From: Alteromonas lipotrueae
Lineage (GTDB): Bacteria > Pseudomonadota > Gammaproteobacteria > Enterobacterales > Alteromonadaceae
Length of the DNA: 64,000 nucleotides
Assembly: GCF_019249215.1 (NCBI RefSeq)
Contig: NZ_JAESDI010000001.1
Coordinates: 186,001-250,000, forward strand
Reading direction: 5' to 3'
In this document: in pieces, positions 1 through 9,030 of the stretch
Numbering within the stretch: the first letter of the stretch is position 1
Layout: each line of letters opens with the position of its first letter
Program-made: the position numbers and the translations under genes
The notes under the pieces: model-generated
Told to the model about the DNA's origin: nothing
Database searches by the model: none
Seen by the model: the letters and a program-made list of their open reading frames with translations, nothing else

Positions 1-60
1 AACTTAGCTTAAGAAAAGTAAATGATGATAAAAGTGAATTTAGAAAACGAGAAGGGAAAG

Positions 61-137
61 TGGCAGGGGTGGAGGGACTCGAACCCCCAACCATCGGTTT
101 TGGAGACCGCTGTTCTACCAATTCGAACTACACCCCT
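61..137 (-). tRNA. tRNA-Trp (anticodon CCA)
   Basis: On the minus strand a complete cloverleaf can be read: acceptor arm AGGGGTG paired with CACCCCT, discriminator G and an encoded CCA tail at 61-63. The anticodon loop contains CCA within TCTCCAAAA, and the T arm reads GGGGGTTCGAGTCCC. The tRNA stands alone; nothing recognisable lies in 1-60 or 138-252. Confidence 0.96.
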
Positions 138-252
138 AGCGCGCTGTGCATTATACGGATGACATTTAAAAGGTAAAGCATTTTTCTACTACCTTATGCA
201 CTACCGCTTATTAAACAAACAAAGCGCTGTGAAAACAAACAAAAAGCGTGTA

Positions 253-1044
253 TTACCCTGCATTTTGCTTATTACCCTCAAGCGCTGCCAGCCATAAATC
301 GTTAGTCATGTTAACAATTTCCCTGTGAAGATGAACTTGCGCTAGCACCTCATCCTCATCTTTACCAACTTCTTTTGCATAGGCGATGGCTAATGCCTGT
401 ATTTCCGCCTCACTCATTGCGTTAATCTTTGCACATCCTGCTACATCGAAATAGCGATTACCCATGGCTGAGTATTCCCAATCAACAATAAAAGGAGTGG
501 AATCGCGAACCACGTGATGAGCAAGTAAGTCGTTGTGACACAGTACATAGTCATCTGTATTGCCTTCACTTTCCACTAAACTTGCACGAAGTTGAATAGC
601 GCGTTCGAAAAGTACATCTCCCGCTTTTAACCCAGCGGTATGCATATAGTGTAACCAACGAGAAAATAAATTGAGTGGTCTAGCAGTAATAGGCAGCCCG
701 TGGACACGGGCAAGTACTGATGCTAACGCTTCGGGAGAACGAATACTGGGATGAGGATCGGCTTCCTCTTCCCATTGTTCTACCCAAATTAATTCATCGT
801 CGCTTAACCAAATAGGCTTTGGCGCAATGCCTCGCTCTGCAAGTTGCTGTTGCAAAACAAATTGATGGAATCTGTCGATGCCACTAAATGCATCTTCTCC
901 CACCCATTTAACGGCAAACCCACGATCATGGTCTTTGAGATGGTACACCTGATTTACCAAGCCTGCGGGGTGACGTTCCACTGTGGCTGAATCAGATAAA
1001 TTAAGTGCTTCTTTCAAAAGCGGAATGATAGTTTCCGGTTTCAT
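253..1044 (-). CDS. Thiamine kinase-like phosphotransferase (APH/choline kinase fold)
   Basis: A 263-residue cytoplasmic kinase of the aminoglycoside phosphotransferase/choline kinase fold. The Brenner-type catalytic loop HNDLLAHHV is at residues 170-178, the metal-binding DWE at 188-190, and a likely ATP-site lysine at K46 (FAVKW). Its length is close to that of E. coli ThiK. It is the last gene of a TPP-riboswitch operon and overlaps the permease gene by 44 bases. The inferred role is therefore phosphorylation of imported thiamine, trapping it in the cell and feeding thiamine diphosphate synthesis; such a kinase beside PnuT has been described in comparative studies of thiamine regulons. The fold alone would also fit choline or other small-alcohol kinases, so the substrate rests on context. 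The ribosome site is weak, consistent with translational coupling. Confidence 0.82.
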   Translation of the reverse strand: MKPETIIPLLKEALNLSDSATVERHPAGLVNQVYHLKDHDRGFAVKWVGEDAFSGIDRFHQFVLQQQLAERGIAPKPIWLSDDELIWVEQWEEEADPHPSIRSPEALASVLARVHGLPITARPLNLFSRWLHYMHTAGLKAGDVLFERAIQLRASLVESEGNTDDYVLCHNDLLAHHVVRDSTPFIVDWEYSAMGNRYFDVAGCAKINAMSEAEIQALAIAYAKEVGKDEDEVLAQVHLHREIVNMTNDLWLAALEGNKQNAG

Positions 1045-1645
1045 CTTGCTTATTCCACTGTGCTAGCCATTGTAGATACCCAAAAATAGAAAATCCTACG
1101 TACCCAAGGAACAAGCATGCTGATAATGCCATCCCCACTTGAAAGTATAGAAAAGCGGAGGCCAAATTAATAAAAAACCAGTAAATCCAATTTTGTAGAA
1201 CTTTGTGTGCCACCATAAAAGTGGTAATTACACTCAACAAATGGATACTCGCATCTAGCAGTAAATGATCACTATTAAATTGGGAAGTCACTAATTGAGA
1301 TAATCCCCACGCACAGCACAACAGCACAGGGACTATCGTAAGATGTATCCATAGCGGCCATGAACGTACCGGCTTCTCTGTCCCCTCGTCCCCCCCTTTT
1401 GACCACTGATAATAACCATAGCCCGCCATTATCATATAGAAAAAATTCAGCATGGACTGGAACGGCAACGTCACCTGCCAAAACAGCCAAGTATAAATAG
1501 CCGTACTGGCGAAGGCACAAAGCCAACACCAGCTGTTCTGCTTAGCCGCCAGCAGCACATAGGCAATGGCAAGCACTACCGCCAACCATTCCAGTGTTGA
1601 TGTAGCTGCTATCTGCGACAAAAACTCAGTAAAAAATGCACTCAT
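1001..1645 (-). CDS. pnuT: PnuC-family permease, predicted thiamine transporter PnuT
   Basis: A 214-residue, strongly hydrophobic inner-membrane protein with about seven membrane segments and the PnuC-type pattern of aromatic residues (WLFWQVTLPFQ... GYGYYQW at about residues 53-81). PnuC proteins import nicotinamide riboside. The PnuT branch imports thiamine and is recognised mainly by its place in TPP-riboswitch operons, as here. The start codon overlaps the stop of the upstream thiamine-binding protein gene in an ATGA arrangement, and the 3' end overlaps the kinase gene, so the genes are tightly coupled. PnuC-type carriers work by facilitated diffusion, so a downstream kinase that traps the substrate fits well. 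A nicotinamide riboside role cannot be excluded by sequence alone, but no NAD gene is nearby. Confidence 0.85.
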   Translation of the reverse strand: MSAFFTEFLSQIAATSTLEWLAVVLAIAYVLLAAKQNSWCWLCAFASTAIYTWLFWQVTLPFQSMLNFFYMIMAGYGYYQWSKGGDEGTEKPVRSWPLWIHLTIVPVLLCCAWGLSQLVTSQFNSDHLLLDASIHLLSVITTFMVAHKVLQNWIYWFFINLASAFLYFQVGMALSACLFLGYVGFSIFGYLQWLAQWNKQDETGNYHSAFERST

Positions 1646-1920
1646 GCTTCAGCTTTTCTGGCTTGCTTATTGGCCTGCATGGCATCGTAGTTTAAAAACT
1701 TAGCCACAAAAATTGCCTGCCCGACCTCTTCGTGAGTTCGCTGCATTTCCTTACCAAGAATAGCCATCACATGTCCGTAATCACCGGATACCTGCGTGCT
1801 GGTAGAAGTCGTTAATACGCCAATATTACCGTAGCTATTCAAGCGATCGATAAATTGTTGGATAGGTTCTATGTATTCCCCCACTAGTGGGTATAGCGAT
1901 AGCTCAACCATGACTTGCAT
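1642..1920 (-). CDS. Thiamine-binding (MTH1187/YkoF-like) small protein
   Basis: A 92-residue protein starting MQVMVELSLYPL, the characteristic first strand of the MTH1187/YkoF (thiamine-BP, formerly DUF77) family, with the later G-N-I-G-V-L-T-T strand. Family members form ferredoxin-like dimers or tetramers, and YkoF binds thiamine. No signal peptide is seen, so it should be cytoplasmic. A good ribosome site (AGGAG) precedes the ATG. It lies 9 bases after the receptor gene and overlaps the permease gene start. Its place between the outer-membrane receptor and the permease suggests a binding or buffering role for imported thiamine or its pyrimidine moiety; this is inference. Confidence 0.8.
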   Translation of the reverse strand: MQVMVELSLYPLVGEYIEPIQQFIDRLNSYGNIGVLTTSTSTQVSGDYGHVMAILGKEMQRTHEEVGQAIFVAKFLNYDAMQANKQARKAEA

Positions 1921-1929
1921 AGCGTACTC

Positions 1930-4029
1930 CTAGAATTCGTATTTAACGGTAACGCCGAACTGTCGGCCATTACCTAATTGATAGTATGGTTCTGCAAACG
2001 CATACTCATCACGAGGGTCGTTACTGAATCCACCAAAACCTCTGGTGTAATATTCATTGTCGAAGGCATTTTTAACCCACACGCTGGTTTGCCAATTATT
2101 AGAAAACCATACAATTTCACTGTTCACTAACGTTGTCGAAGGTGCTTCTACGTCATGCCCATCAGAAAAGCGGTAGCTATCTTTAAAATCGATATCAATA
2201 CGCCAAAGCACATTATCAGTGATGGATAACTCACTAAATAAGTTAGCTGTGTATTTCGGCGCTTGTGCTTGGCACTGTTTTTCAATCACAGTGCCATCGG
2301 TCAGCGTATAATCTTCAAAGGTTGCATCTAGGTAGCCTACACTCATGTTCATGGTCCAGTTTTCATCTACCAGCCAACTTAACTCTAGTTCAGCACCTTT
2401 ATTAGTGCCTATATCGGCATTATCTATAATGTCGATAAAATCAGGTGTGCCGTCTTCTCGAATTTGAACATCAAAATTACTCACTTGCGTATCGTCCCTA
2501 TCCATATAGAAAAGGGCGGCTCGCATGGTAAGTTCAGGCATTAACAAAGGCCCCTTAACACCAAGCTCGTAATTCCAGTTGTATTCTTCATCAAAGAATC
2601 GCTGCTCATCTGATACGCGTTCGTCAGGGTTGTACCCTGCCCCTTTGTAGCCGCGAGAAATACTGGCATAGTAAAAGTGGTTCTCGGCGGTATACTGCAA
2701 TGCCACTTTCCCGCCTGTCATCGTAGTATCATGACTACTTTCAAGGCCATTGTTATCTGAGTAGTCAAAACCATAGTTTTCTACACGTAACCCTGCCACT
2801 AGCGTTAGGCTAGTGGTGAGCGTAGATTCAGTCTGAAAATATACCGCTTTGGTAGTGGGTTCATACACACTGGTAAAATCACCTGATGCATAGGTGTACT
2901 CACGTAACAAATCTTCTTCGCTGGTTTTGTAAAACGCGCCAAGCGTCCAAGCGGTCGCGCCATCAAATAACGCGGCACTGTCTGATGATACAAAGCGTAC
3001 TTCTGCAGTTTGTGTGTCTACATCACGGAAATAAGCGTCGAATGAGGTATACCCGAAAGGGTGAAAACCTTCATAAGTCCAATCTTCGTCATATCCATAA
3101 CCAATATTGTGTGATGCATGAGTGGCGATGAGAATGAAATCACCGCCATTAGTCGAGGTAGTAGATTTCGCACTTACCGCATGAGTTTGATGGGTGTCAA
3201 AACCTGGCTCATCAGATAAGGTCTGATTATTATTATCTAATGAAAACGCATCATACCCATTGTCGATGTCATACCAACGATATGTCAGCGCCAAGGTACT
3301 TCTTTCGTCAATATTTCCAGCAATACTGATGCGCGCGGCGGTTTCATCGAGATTATTGGTATCATCACGCTTTTGCTCGCTGCCGTTACTGTTAACCACG
3401 GTATTTTCTATAAAACCATCACTACGGTTATGCATTAGTGCAACGCGATATCCCCAGTCCTGGTTGATGTCATCACCTGTAGCCACTTCCACCCGATAAC
3501 TATCTTTGTTACCAGCTCTTAATTCAACATAGTCAGCGCCTTCTGAACCTACAGGCGTACTAGAAAGCTTTACCGCGCCTGCTAACGCGCCGGAACCAAA
3601 TAAGGTGGCCTGAGGGCCTCGGTACACTTCTAGCTGCTGTGTATCAAAAATAAGCGCCGCTGCCGCTAGACCAGAGAAATCAAATTCGTCAACGATGAAA
3701 CTAACAGAAGGGTTAATAGGCTCTACAAATTGACTACGTTCACCGATACCGCGTATTTGCACAAAGCGCCCACGAGAAGCGCCTGCGGCAAAATTCACGT
3801 TCGGCACACTGTTTAGCACACTATCAATATGGCTAGGCTGGCGACTGCTTAAGCGCTGAGCGCCCAAAATGGTCGCACTGGCACTGAGTTGGTCTAATAC
3901 GGTTTCACGAAAGTCTCCGCTAACGACAATACGTTCAACGTCTTCAAGTTGTGTTTCTTGTTCATTGGTTTGCGCATTAGCACAAAGCGATGCAGCAATT
4001 AAAGAAAGACAAAATATTGGTTTTTGCAT
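1930..4029 (-). CDS. TonB-dependent outer-membrane receptor, predicted thiamine uptake
   Basis: A 699-residue TonB-dependent receptor. It has a cleaved signal peptide (MQKPIFCLSLIAASLCANAQ), a short TonB-box-like stretch VERIVVSGDF, and a plug domain with the IRGIGERSQF and EVYRGPQATLFGSGALAGAV motifs at about residues 95-155. A beta-barrel of alternating aromatic strands follows, ending in the terminal F typical of outer-membrane proteins (VTVKYEF). It is the first gene after a TPP riboswitch and heads an operon with a thiamine-binding protein, PnuT and a kinase, so thiamine or a thiamine phosphate is the inferred substrate. Energy would come from a TonB/ExbBD complex such as the one at 7-12 kb. 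On family features alone it would be classed with siderophore or vitamin receptors. Confidence 0.88.
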   Translation of the reverse strand: MQKPIFCLSLIAASLCANAQTNEQETQLEDVERIVVSGDFRETVLDQLSASATILGAQRLSSRQPSHIDSVLNSVPNVNFAAGASRGRFVQIRGIGERSQFVEPINPSVSFIVDEFDFSGLAAAALIFDTQQLEVYRGPQATLFGSGALAGAVKLSSTPVGSEGADYVELRAGNKDSYRVEVATGDDINQDWGYRVALMHNRSDGFIENTVVNSNGSEQKRDDTNNLDETAARISIAGNIDERSTLALTYRWYDIDNGYDAFSLDNNNQTLSDEPGFDTHQTHAVSAKSTTSTNGGDFILIATHASHNIGYGYDEDWTYEGFHPFGYTSFDAYFRDVDTQTAEVRFVSSDSAALFDGATAWTLGAFYKTSEEDLLREYTYASGDFTSVYEPTTKAVYFQTESTLTTSLTLVAGLRVENYGFDYSDNNGLESSHDTTMTGGKVALQYTAENHFYYASISRGYKGAGYNPDERVSDEQRFFDEEYNWNYELGVKGPLLMPELTMRAALFYMDRDDTQVSNFDVQIREDGTPDFIDIIDNADIGTNKGAELELSWLVDENWTMNMSVGYLDATFEDYTLTDGTVIEKQCQAQAPKYTANLFSELSITDNVLWRIDIDFKDSYRFSDGHDVEAPSTTLVNSEIVWFSNNWQTSVWVKNAFDNEYYTRGFGGFSNDPRDEYAFAEPYYQLGNGRQFGVTVKYEF

Positions 4030-4097
4030 GGGATCTCTTATTCTTTTCTAAGAAAAAAGATCCGGGTGTACGGCAGGTGATACGACTATGTGGTCAA

Positions 4098-4185
4098 CCA
4101 TCCCTACGCCGGCATTATCCGGATCAGGTGTAAGGGTTCTCACAGTGTTGATGTGAATCTCAGTCCGCGGTACAGACACCCCTTG
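4098..4185 (-). promoter_or_regulatory. TPP riboswitch (THI element)
   Basis: Read on the minus strand, the segment carries the THI-box signature in order: GGGGTG near 4182, CTGAGA at about 4157-4162, ACCCTTACACCTGATC, then the near-invariant GGATAATGCCGGCGTAGGGA ending near 4101. These are the TPP-sensing helices. The aptamer ends about 70 bases before the receptor start codon. No strong U-tailed terminator is obvious in that space, so translational control by sequestering the start region is the more likely mode. Confidence 0.96.
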
Positions 4186-4305
4186 GTATATGCATTCAGT
4201 TAGAATACCGAATACAGCGAGGAGTCTACCAGTTACGCCAAAACCGTCAAGATATTAAACGGTTAACTTAGCGTACCAGTAAACATCGTATTTTTGTTAT
4301 ATGGC

Positions 4306-4734
4306 TTATTTTTGTTCTTTTAATTCTAGATTAAGCTTTCGTACTTCTTCGTTAGTTTGTGACACCAACGCTTCAAGGGTTTTACCATGCGCTGCAGGTT
4401 GGCGGGAATCTGGGTCAACTTTTACGAAGACGATGTCATCGGCAAAACAAATGGTTTTCTTGGTGGCTTTGTTACGCACTAAACAGCTTACGGTAATCGA
4501 CGTTCTACCAACCGCTTTAGTCTCAAGACCAAATTCAACAATGTCACCTTGCATTGCAGGAGATTCAAAACTAATTTCTCCAATATGTTTGGTCACCAAA
4601 CAATTAGTTTCTAATTGGCAAATTGCCCAAATGGCAGCCTCTTCATCAATCCACTCAAGCGCGCGGCCGCCAAATAAAGAGTTGGCATAATTTAGATCGT
4701 TTGGCATCACTAGACGCCGAGAAAGAAAGCGCAT
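4306..4734 (-). CDS. Acyl-CoA thioesterase, hotdog fold (YciA-like)
   Basis: A 142-residue single hotdog-domain protein. The N-terminal PNDLNYANSLFGGRALEWIDEEAA matches the acyl-CoA thioesterase family, with the hotdog helix GGRALEWIDEEAA and the nearby Asn/Asp of the active site. It hydrolyses acyl-CoA to free acid plus CoA; chain-length preference cannot be told from sequence. The ATG at 4734 is chosen because AAAGGAATTCGA precedes it at good spacing; an upstream in-frame start (4800) would add 22 residues unlike the family. It is divergent from tmcA, with about 70 bases between the start codons. A second, different hotdog thioesterase lies at 44165-44641. Confidence 0.85.
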   Translation of the reverse strand: MRFLSRRLVMPNDLNYANSLFGGRALEWIDEEAAIWAICQLETNCLVTKHIGEISFESPAMQGDIVEFGLETKAVGRTSITVSCLVRNKATKKTICFADDIVFVKVDPDSRQPAAHGKTLEALVSQTNEEVRKLNLELKEQK

Positions 4735-4802
4735 TCGAATTCCTTTAGATAAGTGGTTACTATAAGCAGAGAAAGTCTTAATTATACCGAAAAAACACAC
4801 CT

Positions 4803-7073
4803 ATGGCGCCACCGGAATTAACTCAATGGTTGTTTAACCCTATTTATTTGCAATCACGACAAAAAGTGTATCGCCGTCTGCTTTTGCTTTCTGGCGATTA
4901 TGAGTGGGTTAATCAGCGTTTAACGTCTCTTTTAAGCGATATTCCCGCCTCACTTATCGTTAAAGAAATAGGCGCAGAGAACTCCCCCCTACGTAAGCAT
5001 TTGTTAGGTAATGAGTGTGATATCGGGGTAGTACATTCACATCAAGGGTTTAGCCCGGGAAACCTGATGGCCATTGCAGGTACCATTCGTTGGGGTGGCT
5101 GTCTTATTTTGTGCTGTCCTGCGTTAGCCTCTTGGCATTTACACGCCAGTCCTACTCATCTATCTCACGGGTTTAAAGCATCCCAAAGCCTTTATATAAA
5201 TAGGCTTGTAGCAATAATAAAAAACAATGCAGACGTAGCTATATGGGATAGTAACAACTGCCATATCCCTGATTTGGTGGCAAGTGATACCTTTGATTCG
5301 TTAAACCCGCTAGACCCGATAGCCCAATTGACCTCTATCAATCCGATAGATAAAGAAGACTTAAAAACAACACCGCTGCAGTTCGATGAGACTCCCCGTA
5401 GGTCACAGTTTAACTCATTGGAACAACAGGTTGCATTTAACAGCTTGACAAACAGGTGGTCGCAAAAGGTCCGTAAAGCAGTCATCACTGCGCCTAGGGG
5501 CAGAGGTAAGTCGGCGCTTCTAGGGATGTTTGTTGCAGCAAGGCTGGATAAGGGCGATAAAGTGCTCATCACGAGCGCCATTCGTGAAAACACGAACACC
5601 CTTTTTGAACATATTCGCAAAGGTTCTACTTCCCAAAACTTACGAGTAGAAGACGAAGTATTGAAACCTACCAACAACGATGCTGATGGCACTAATGGTC
5701 AAGACGCTCAAACAATTACTGCTGAAACATGTGTTACTAATAAATTCGTTGTTGAGGAGAACAGAAGCGTACAGTGGCTTGCACCCGATAATCCCGTGCT
5801 GATCAATAACGAATGTAACTTACTTATTATTGATGAGGCTGCATCCTTTCCGTTACCTGTTCTTAAGTTGCTACTTGGCGCTCATGATAACTGGGTGATC
5901 AGTACAACCTTACAGGGATATGAAGGAAGTGGACAAGGTTTTATACAACGTATGATGCCTGCTTTTACGTCTGTAGGCGCTTTACACCTTTCATTAAGCA
6001 CGCCGCTGCGCTGGACAGAGAACGATAAACTAGAGAGTCTGATTCATAACATTTGCTTATTTGAAGGATCTAAAACATTTGATACTACCCTCAAAATTAC
6101 GTCAGAAACATTTAGTACAAATTATAGAATAGGTGTGATGTCTGCATTATCGGAACAGGAATTACACAGTGTTATGCAGCTGTTAGCCATTGCACACTAT
6201 CAAACCACACCTGATGACTTTATGCGGATTTGTGACAGCCCAGATATCATATTGTTCACCCACTGGGACGCCACAAGATTATTAGCAGCTGCAATAATAA
6301 ATTGTGAGGGTGGCGAGCACTTAATTGATGTTAAGGAGGGAATTGCAGATGGTTCCCGACGACCCAAAGGACATTTAGGTGCGCAAAGGCTTACACTACT
6401 CACGGCAAATCCGGAGACTGCAGCTTATCAATATTGGCGAATAAACCGCATAGCAGTAACTCCTCATCTTCAAGGCCAAGGTATAGGTACAGGCCTTGTA
6501 GGCTTTATTGAGTCGCAAGCTCTTTCGCGAGACATCGATGCCCTAACAAGCTCCTATGGCACTTCTGACAAGCTTAATCACTTTTGGCAGCGATGCGGGT
6601 TCAAACTTGTGGATATGGGTGAAAAACCCAACAAAGCAAGTGGAGAGACTAGTGCATTGGTGGTAAAAGTCATATCTGAACGCTATGGGCCGCAACAAGA
6701 AGTGCTGTCTTGTTTGTTTACCCATAGCCAAAAAAACGAAAATGTTCTTTTAAGTGACTTACCGGCTATCGTCAGAAAGACGCTAATGAAAAAGCTACAG
6801 CACTTTGCGAATGCTACAAGGCCATTAAACCAAGTTAGTTTAGCGATAAACGCGCTGGCCGCTGAACTATCTTTATCTACTAAATATATTAGCATTGTTG
6901 AAAAGTCTAAGAATGAAACTGAAGAAGTTACACCTCAACTTCTTTCATTACTTAGCACATCCCCACTTCCCACTAATCAGCTTATTCAGCTGTTAAACGT
7001 AAGCGGTCGTAAGGCTTTAACCGAGTCGCTAAGAAAAAAAGTACGCTATATGTTGTCGTGTGTAAAAACGTGA
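4803..7073 (+). CDS. tmcA: tRNA(Met) cytidine acetyltransferase TmcA
   Basis: A 756-residue multidomain enzyme matching TmcA, which uses ATP and acetyl-CoA to form N4-acetylcytidine at the wobble base of elongator tRNA-Met. In order it has an N-terminal domain, a RecD-like helicase module with Walker A APRGRGKSAL at about residues 228-237 and a DEAA Walker B near 342, a GNAT acetyltransferase domain at about 480-610 with the HLQGQGIGTGL acetyl-CoA loop, and a C-terminal tRNA-binding tail. It is longer than the E. coli protein (671). An in-frame stop lies about 24 bases upstream of the ATG and there is no clear ribosome site, so the ATG is the only plausible start. Confidence 0.93.
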   Translation: MAPPELTQWLFNPIYLQSRQKVYRRLLLLSGDYEWVNQRLTSLLSDIPASLIVKEIGAENSPLRKHLLGNECDIGVVHSHQGFSPGNLMAIAGTIRWGGCLILCCPALASWHLHASPTHLSHGFKASQSLYINRLVAIIKNNADVAIWDSNNCHIPDLVASDTFDSLNPLDPIAQLTSINPIDKEDLKTTPLQFDETPRRSQFNSLEQQVAFNSLTNRWSQKVRKAVITAPRGRGKSALLGMFVAARLDKGDKVLITSAIRENTNTLFEHIRKGSTSQNLRVEDEVLKPTNNDADGTNGQDAQTITAETCVTNKFVVEENRSVQWLAPDNPVLINNECNLLIIDEAASFPLPVLKLLLGAHDNWVISTTLQGYEGSGQGFIQRMMPAFTSVGALHLSLSTPLRWTENDKLESLIHNICLFEGSKTFDTTLKITSETFSTNYRIGVMSALSEQELHSVMQLLAIAHYQTTPDDFMRICDSPDIILFTHWDATRLLAAAIINCEGGEHLIDVKEGIADGSRRPKGHLGAQRLTLLTANPETAAYQYWRINRIAVTPHLQGQGIGTGLVGFIESQALSRDIDALTSSYGTSDKLNHFWQRCGFKLVDMGEKPNKASGETSALVVKVISERYGPQQEVLSCLFTHSQKNENVLLSDLPAIVRKTLMKKLQHFANATRPLNQVSLAINALAAELSLSTKYISIVEKSKNETEEVTPQLLSLLSTSPLPTNQLIQLLNVSGRKALTESLRKKVRYMLSCVKT

Positions 7074-7106
7074 AGCATTAATTAGTTTAAGTAAATTAAG
7101 CAAAAA

Positions 7107-7131
7107 AAAGGCCTCCAAACGGAGGCCTTTC
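7107..7131. terminator. Bidirectional intrinsic terminator
   Basis: A perfect 7-bp stem GGCCTCC/GGAGGCC with an AAAC loop, an A-run of eight on the left and TTT on the right. It lies between the convergent tmcA and TonB2-cluster TPR genes. The minus-strand U-tract is the stronger, so it mainly ends the TonB2 operon. Confidence 0.85.
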
Positions 7132-7149
7132 TATTTATCGATATAACTA

Positions 7150-8415
7150 CTAAATGTTAATACCGCGGTTCTTAGCCTTCTCTTTAATGTAAGGCTCCCA
7201 AGCCGCCGCATTACGACGTAGTGAGCGATCTTTTTTCGCTTCTTGAATGTGCTTATAAGCTTCTCTGAAGTCGCCTGCGTAGAAGTTCGCTTCCATTAGG
7301 GTGAAGTGAACTTTGCCAGGATTTTCAACGCCGCGCTCTAATGCATTGTTTAATGCTTTAATCGCGCCTTTGTAATCTTCAGCAACTAACAACAAAGTAC
7401 CTTGCTTTCTGTAATGCTCAGGATCTGAACTTTTCGCGGCAGCCTTAGCGTAAAGCGAAGCTGCTTTGTCATAGTTTTTAGCCTGGTGATATGCGTTAGC
7501 AATACTCGCTAGCATATCGGCATCATCTTCAAGTAGACCAGATTTAACGTGCTTTTCCAAAATTTGAGCAGCTTTAAAAGGCATGCCGTTGGTTTGGAAC
7601 AACTGAGATAACGTTTTAATCTCGTTTACTTTCTTAAGGTAACCTTGAATGTAAGCCATTTCGAATGTAGATAGACCTTTCTCGAAGTCTTCTACTGAAA
7701 GGTAGAAGAAACCAAGCTGAGTCCACCAACGCGGCTCCTCAGGGAAGTTGCGAACAAGTTCTTCTGCAACTGCCACTGTTTGAGGAAACATCTTACGTTC
7801 GTAATATGACGTTAGCTTTAACACATAAGGGTTTTTATTTGGCTTATCATACAAAGCAATTGCTCTGTCAGCTGGCTCAATCATCTTATCCAATTGGCCT
7901 GCTTCATAATAAGCTTGCGCTAAACGGGTATAAACGTCTGCATCTTCTTTACACGTAAAGTCCATCCACGCGTTATACCATTTAATCGCATCAGTATATT
8001 TGTTCTCTTGCATATTCAAATCACCTAACAACTTAAGTGTTTGAGAATGCTCAAGATCATTCAATACTTTAGGTTCTACAGACTGGTTCAAATAACCAAG
8101 TGCTTTAGAGCCTTTACCTTCTTGTGCAGCTAATAAGTTACCAATAAAGCGATTTACATACGCCGCATCAAAGTCTTCAGAAGGGTCAATTTCATATAGA
8201 ATGTTTAACGCTTCATCAACTTGATCTTCGTTGTAAAATTCAAATGCTTTTTGAACTTTTTTACCTGTACGCTCGCCTACTAAAGTTGTTTTTGGCTTTT
8301 CGTAACCAGGACACATAACAGGAGAAGACTGTGCTAGCGCCGCTGGTGCAGTAAACACTGCTCCGGCACCAAGCACTAAAGCAAATGCAGACATTTTGAA
8401 TTTATTTTTCATCAT
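7150..8415 (-). CDS. TonB2-cluster tetratricopeptide repeat protein
   Basis: About 421 residues: a Sec signal peptide (FALVLGAGAVFTAPAALAQ) followed by a periplasmic domain built of TPR helices, for example residue pairs of the form W..LG..Y......A...Y and Y..A..LY. It is the last gene of the six-gene cluster and overlaps the TonB gene stop codon. TPR proteins at this position are known in Vibrio and Alteromonadales TonB2 loci and are thought to help the TonB2 complex act; the partner is unknown. The ATG at 8415 is preferred over that at 8421 because GGAG sits 8 bases upstream of it. The protein ends just before the shared terminator. Confidence 0.85.
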   Translation of the reverse strand: MMKNKFKMSAFALVLGAGAVFTAPAALAQSSPVMCPGYEKPKTTLVGERTGKKVQKAFEFYNEDQVDEALNILYEIDPSEDFDAAYVNRFIGNLLAAQEGKGSKALGYLNQSVEPKVLNDLEHSQTLKLLGDLNMQENKYTDAIKWYNAWMDFTCKEDADVYTRLAQAYYEAGQLDKMIEPADRAIALYDKPNKNPYVLKLTSYYERKMFPQTVAVAEELVRNFPEEPRWWTQLGFFYLSVEDFEKGLSTFEMAYIQGYLKKVNEIKTLSQLFQTNGMPFKAAQILEKHVKSGLLEDDADMLASIANAYHQAKNYDKAASLYAKAAAKSSDPEHYRKQGTLLLVAEDYKGAIKALNNALERGVENPGKVHFTLMEANFYAGDFREAYKHIQEAKKDRSLRRNAAAWEPYIKEKAKNRGINI

Positions 8416-8417
8416 GA

Positions 8418-9029
8418 TCATTGCTCCAGTTTAAAGTCTAGCTGTACGAACATGCCAGTCTGCTTAACAGCTTTGCCATCAACAATCTTAGGCTTGTATT
8501 TCCACTTACGTAAAGCACGTCGTGCCTCACGGTCGAATACACGCTTAGGTTCAGCTTCAATTACTTCGATGTCGTCTACACCACCAATTTCATTGATAGT
8601 GAAAGACAATCTTACCCAACCTTCACGGCCATCACGGGCTGCATCAGGTGGATATTTCGGATCGATACGAACGATTGGAGTAGCATCGCCATCACGTTGC
8701 ATCGCGCCAACACCACCAATGTTTACACCAACACCACCAGTATCAATAGCTGGGATTGCTAGGCTAAAGCCATCTGCATCCGGTTCAGCTGCTTCTGGCT
8801 CAACAAGCTCCATTTTAGGAGGCTGTTGAGGCGGTGGTGGAGGTGGAGGCGGAACACGTTGACGCGTTTGCGTCTGATCGTCTGGTTCCTGCATCACAAT
8901 ATCGATTACCGGTGCTTCAGGTACTTCGTCCGCCGGTCTGGCTGAGTTTTCAATCAACTTAGCCATAAGTACGAACAGGGCAAATGCAACACCAGCACCT
9001 AAGAATATAGATACAATTATACGTAACAT
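8418..9029 (-). CDS. tonB: TonB-family energy transducer (TonB2 type)
   Basis: A 203-residue protein with an N-terminal membrane anchor (residues 2-26), a short proline-rich spacer with eight consecutive prolines near residue 60, and a C-terminal TonB domain containing YPPDAARDGREGWVRLSF and ending around ALRKWKYKP. It spans the periplasm and transmits proton-motive force from ExbB/ExbD to outer-membrane receptors. The short spacer and short overall length are typical of the TonB2 class rather than E. coli TonB1. It starts 1 base after the exbD stop codon. Clients are not identifiable, but four TonB-dependent receptors lie within 50 kb. Confidence 0.93.
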   Translation of the reverse strand: MLRIIVSIFLGAGVAFALFVLMAKLIENSARPADEVPEAPVIDIVMQEPDDQTQTRQRVPPPPPPPPQQPPKMELVEPEAAEPDADGFSLAIPAIDTGGVGVNIGGVGAMQRDGDATPIVRIDPKYPPDAARDGREGWVRLSFTINEIGGVDDIEVIEAEPKRVFDREARRALRKWKYKPKIVDGKAVKQTGMFVQLDFKLEQ

Positions 9030-9030
9030 C

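Noticed and set aside
4301..4690. 129-residue open frame on the plus strand opposite the thioesterase
   Set aside because: It is antisense to a clear hotdog-domain gene, has no recognisable motif and no ribosome site.
8840..8862. Repeat element in the TonB gene
   Set aside because: It is the codon run for the proline-rich spacer expected in TonB.
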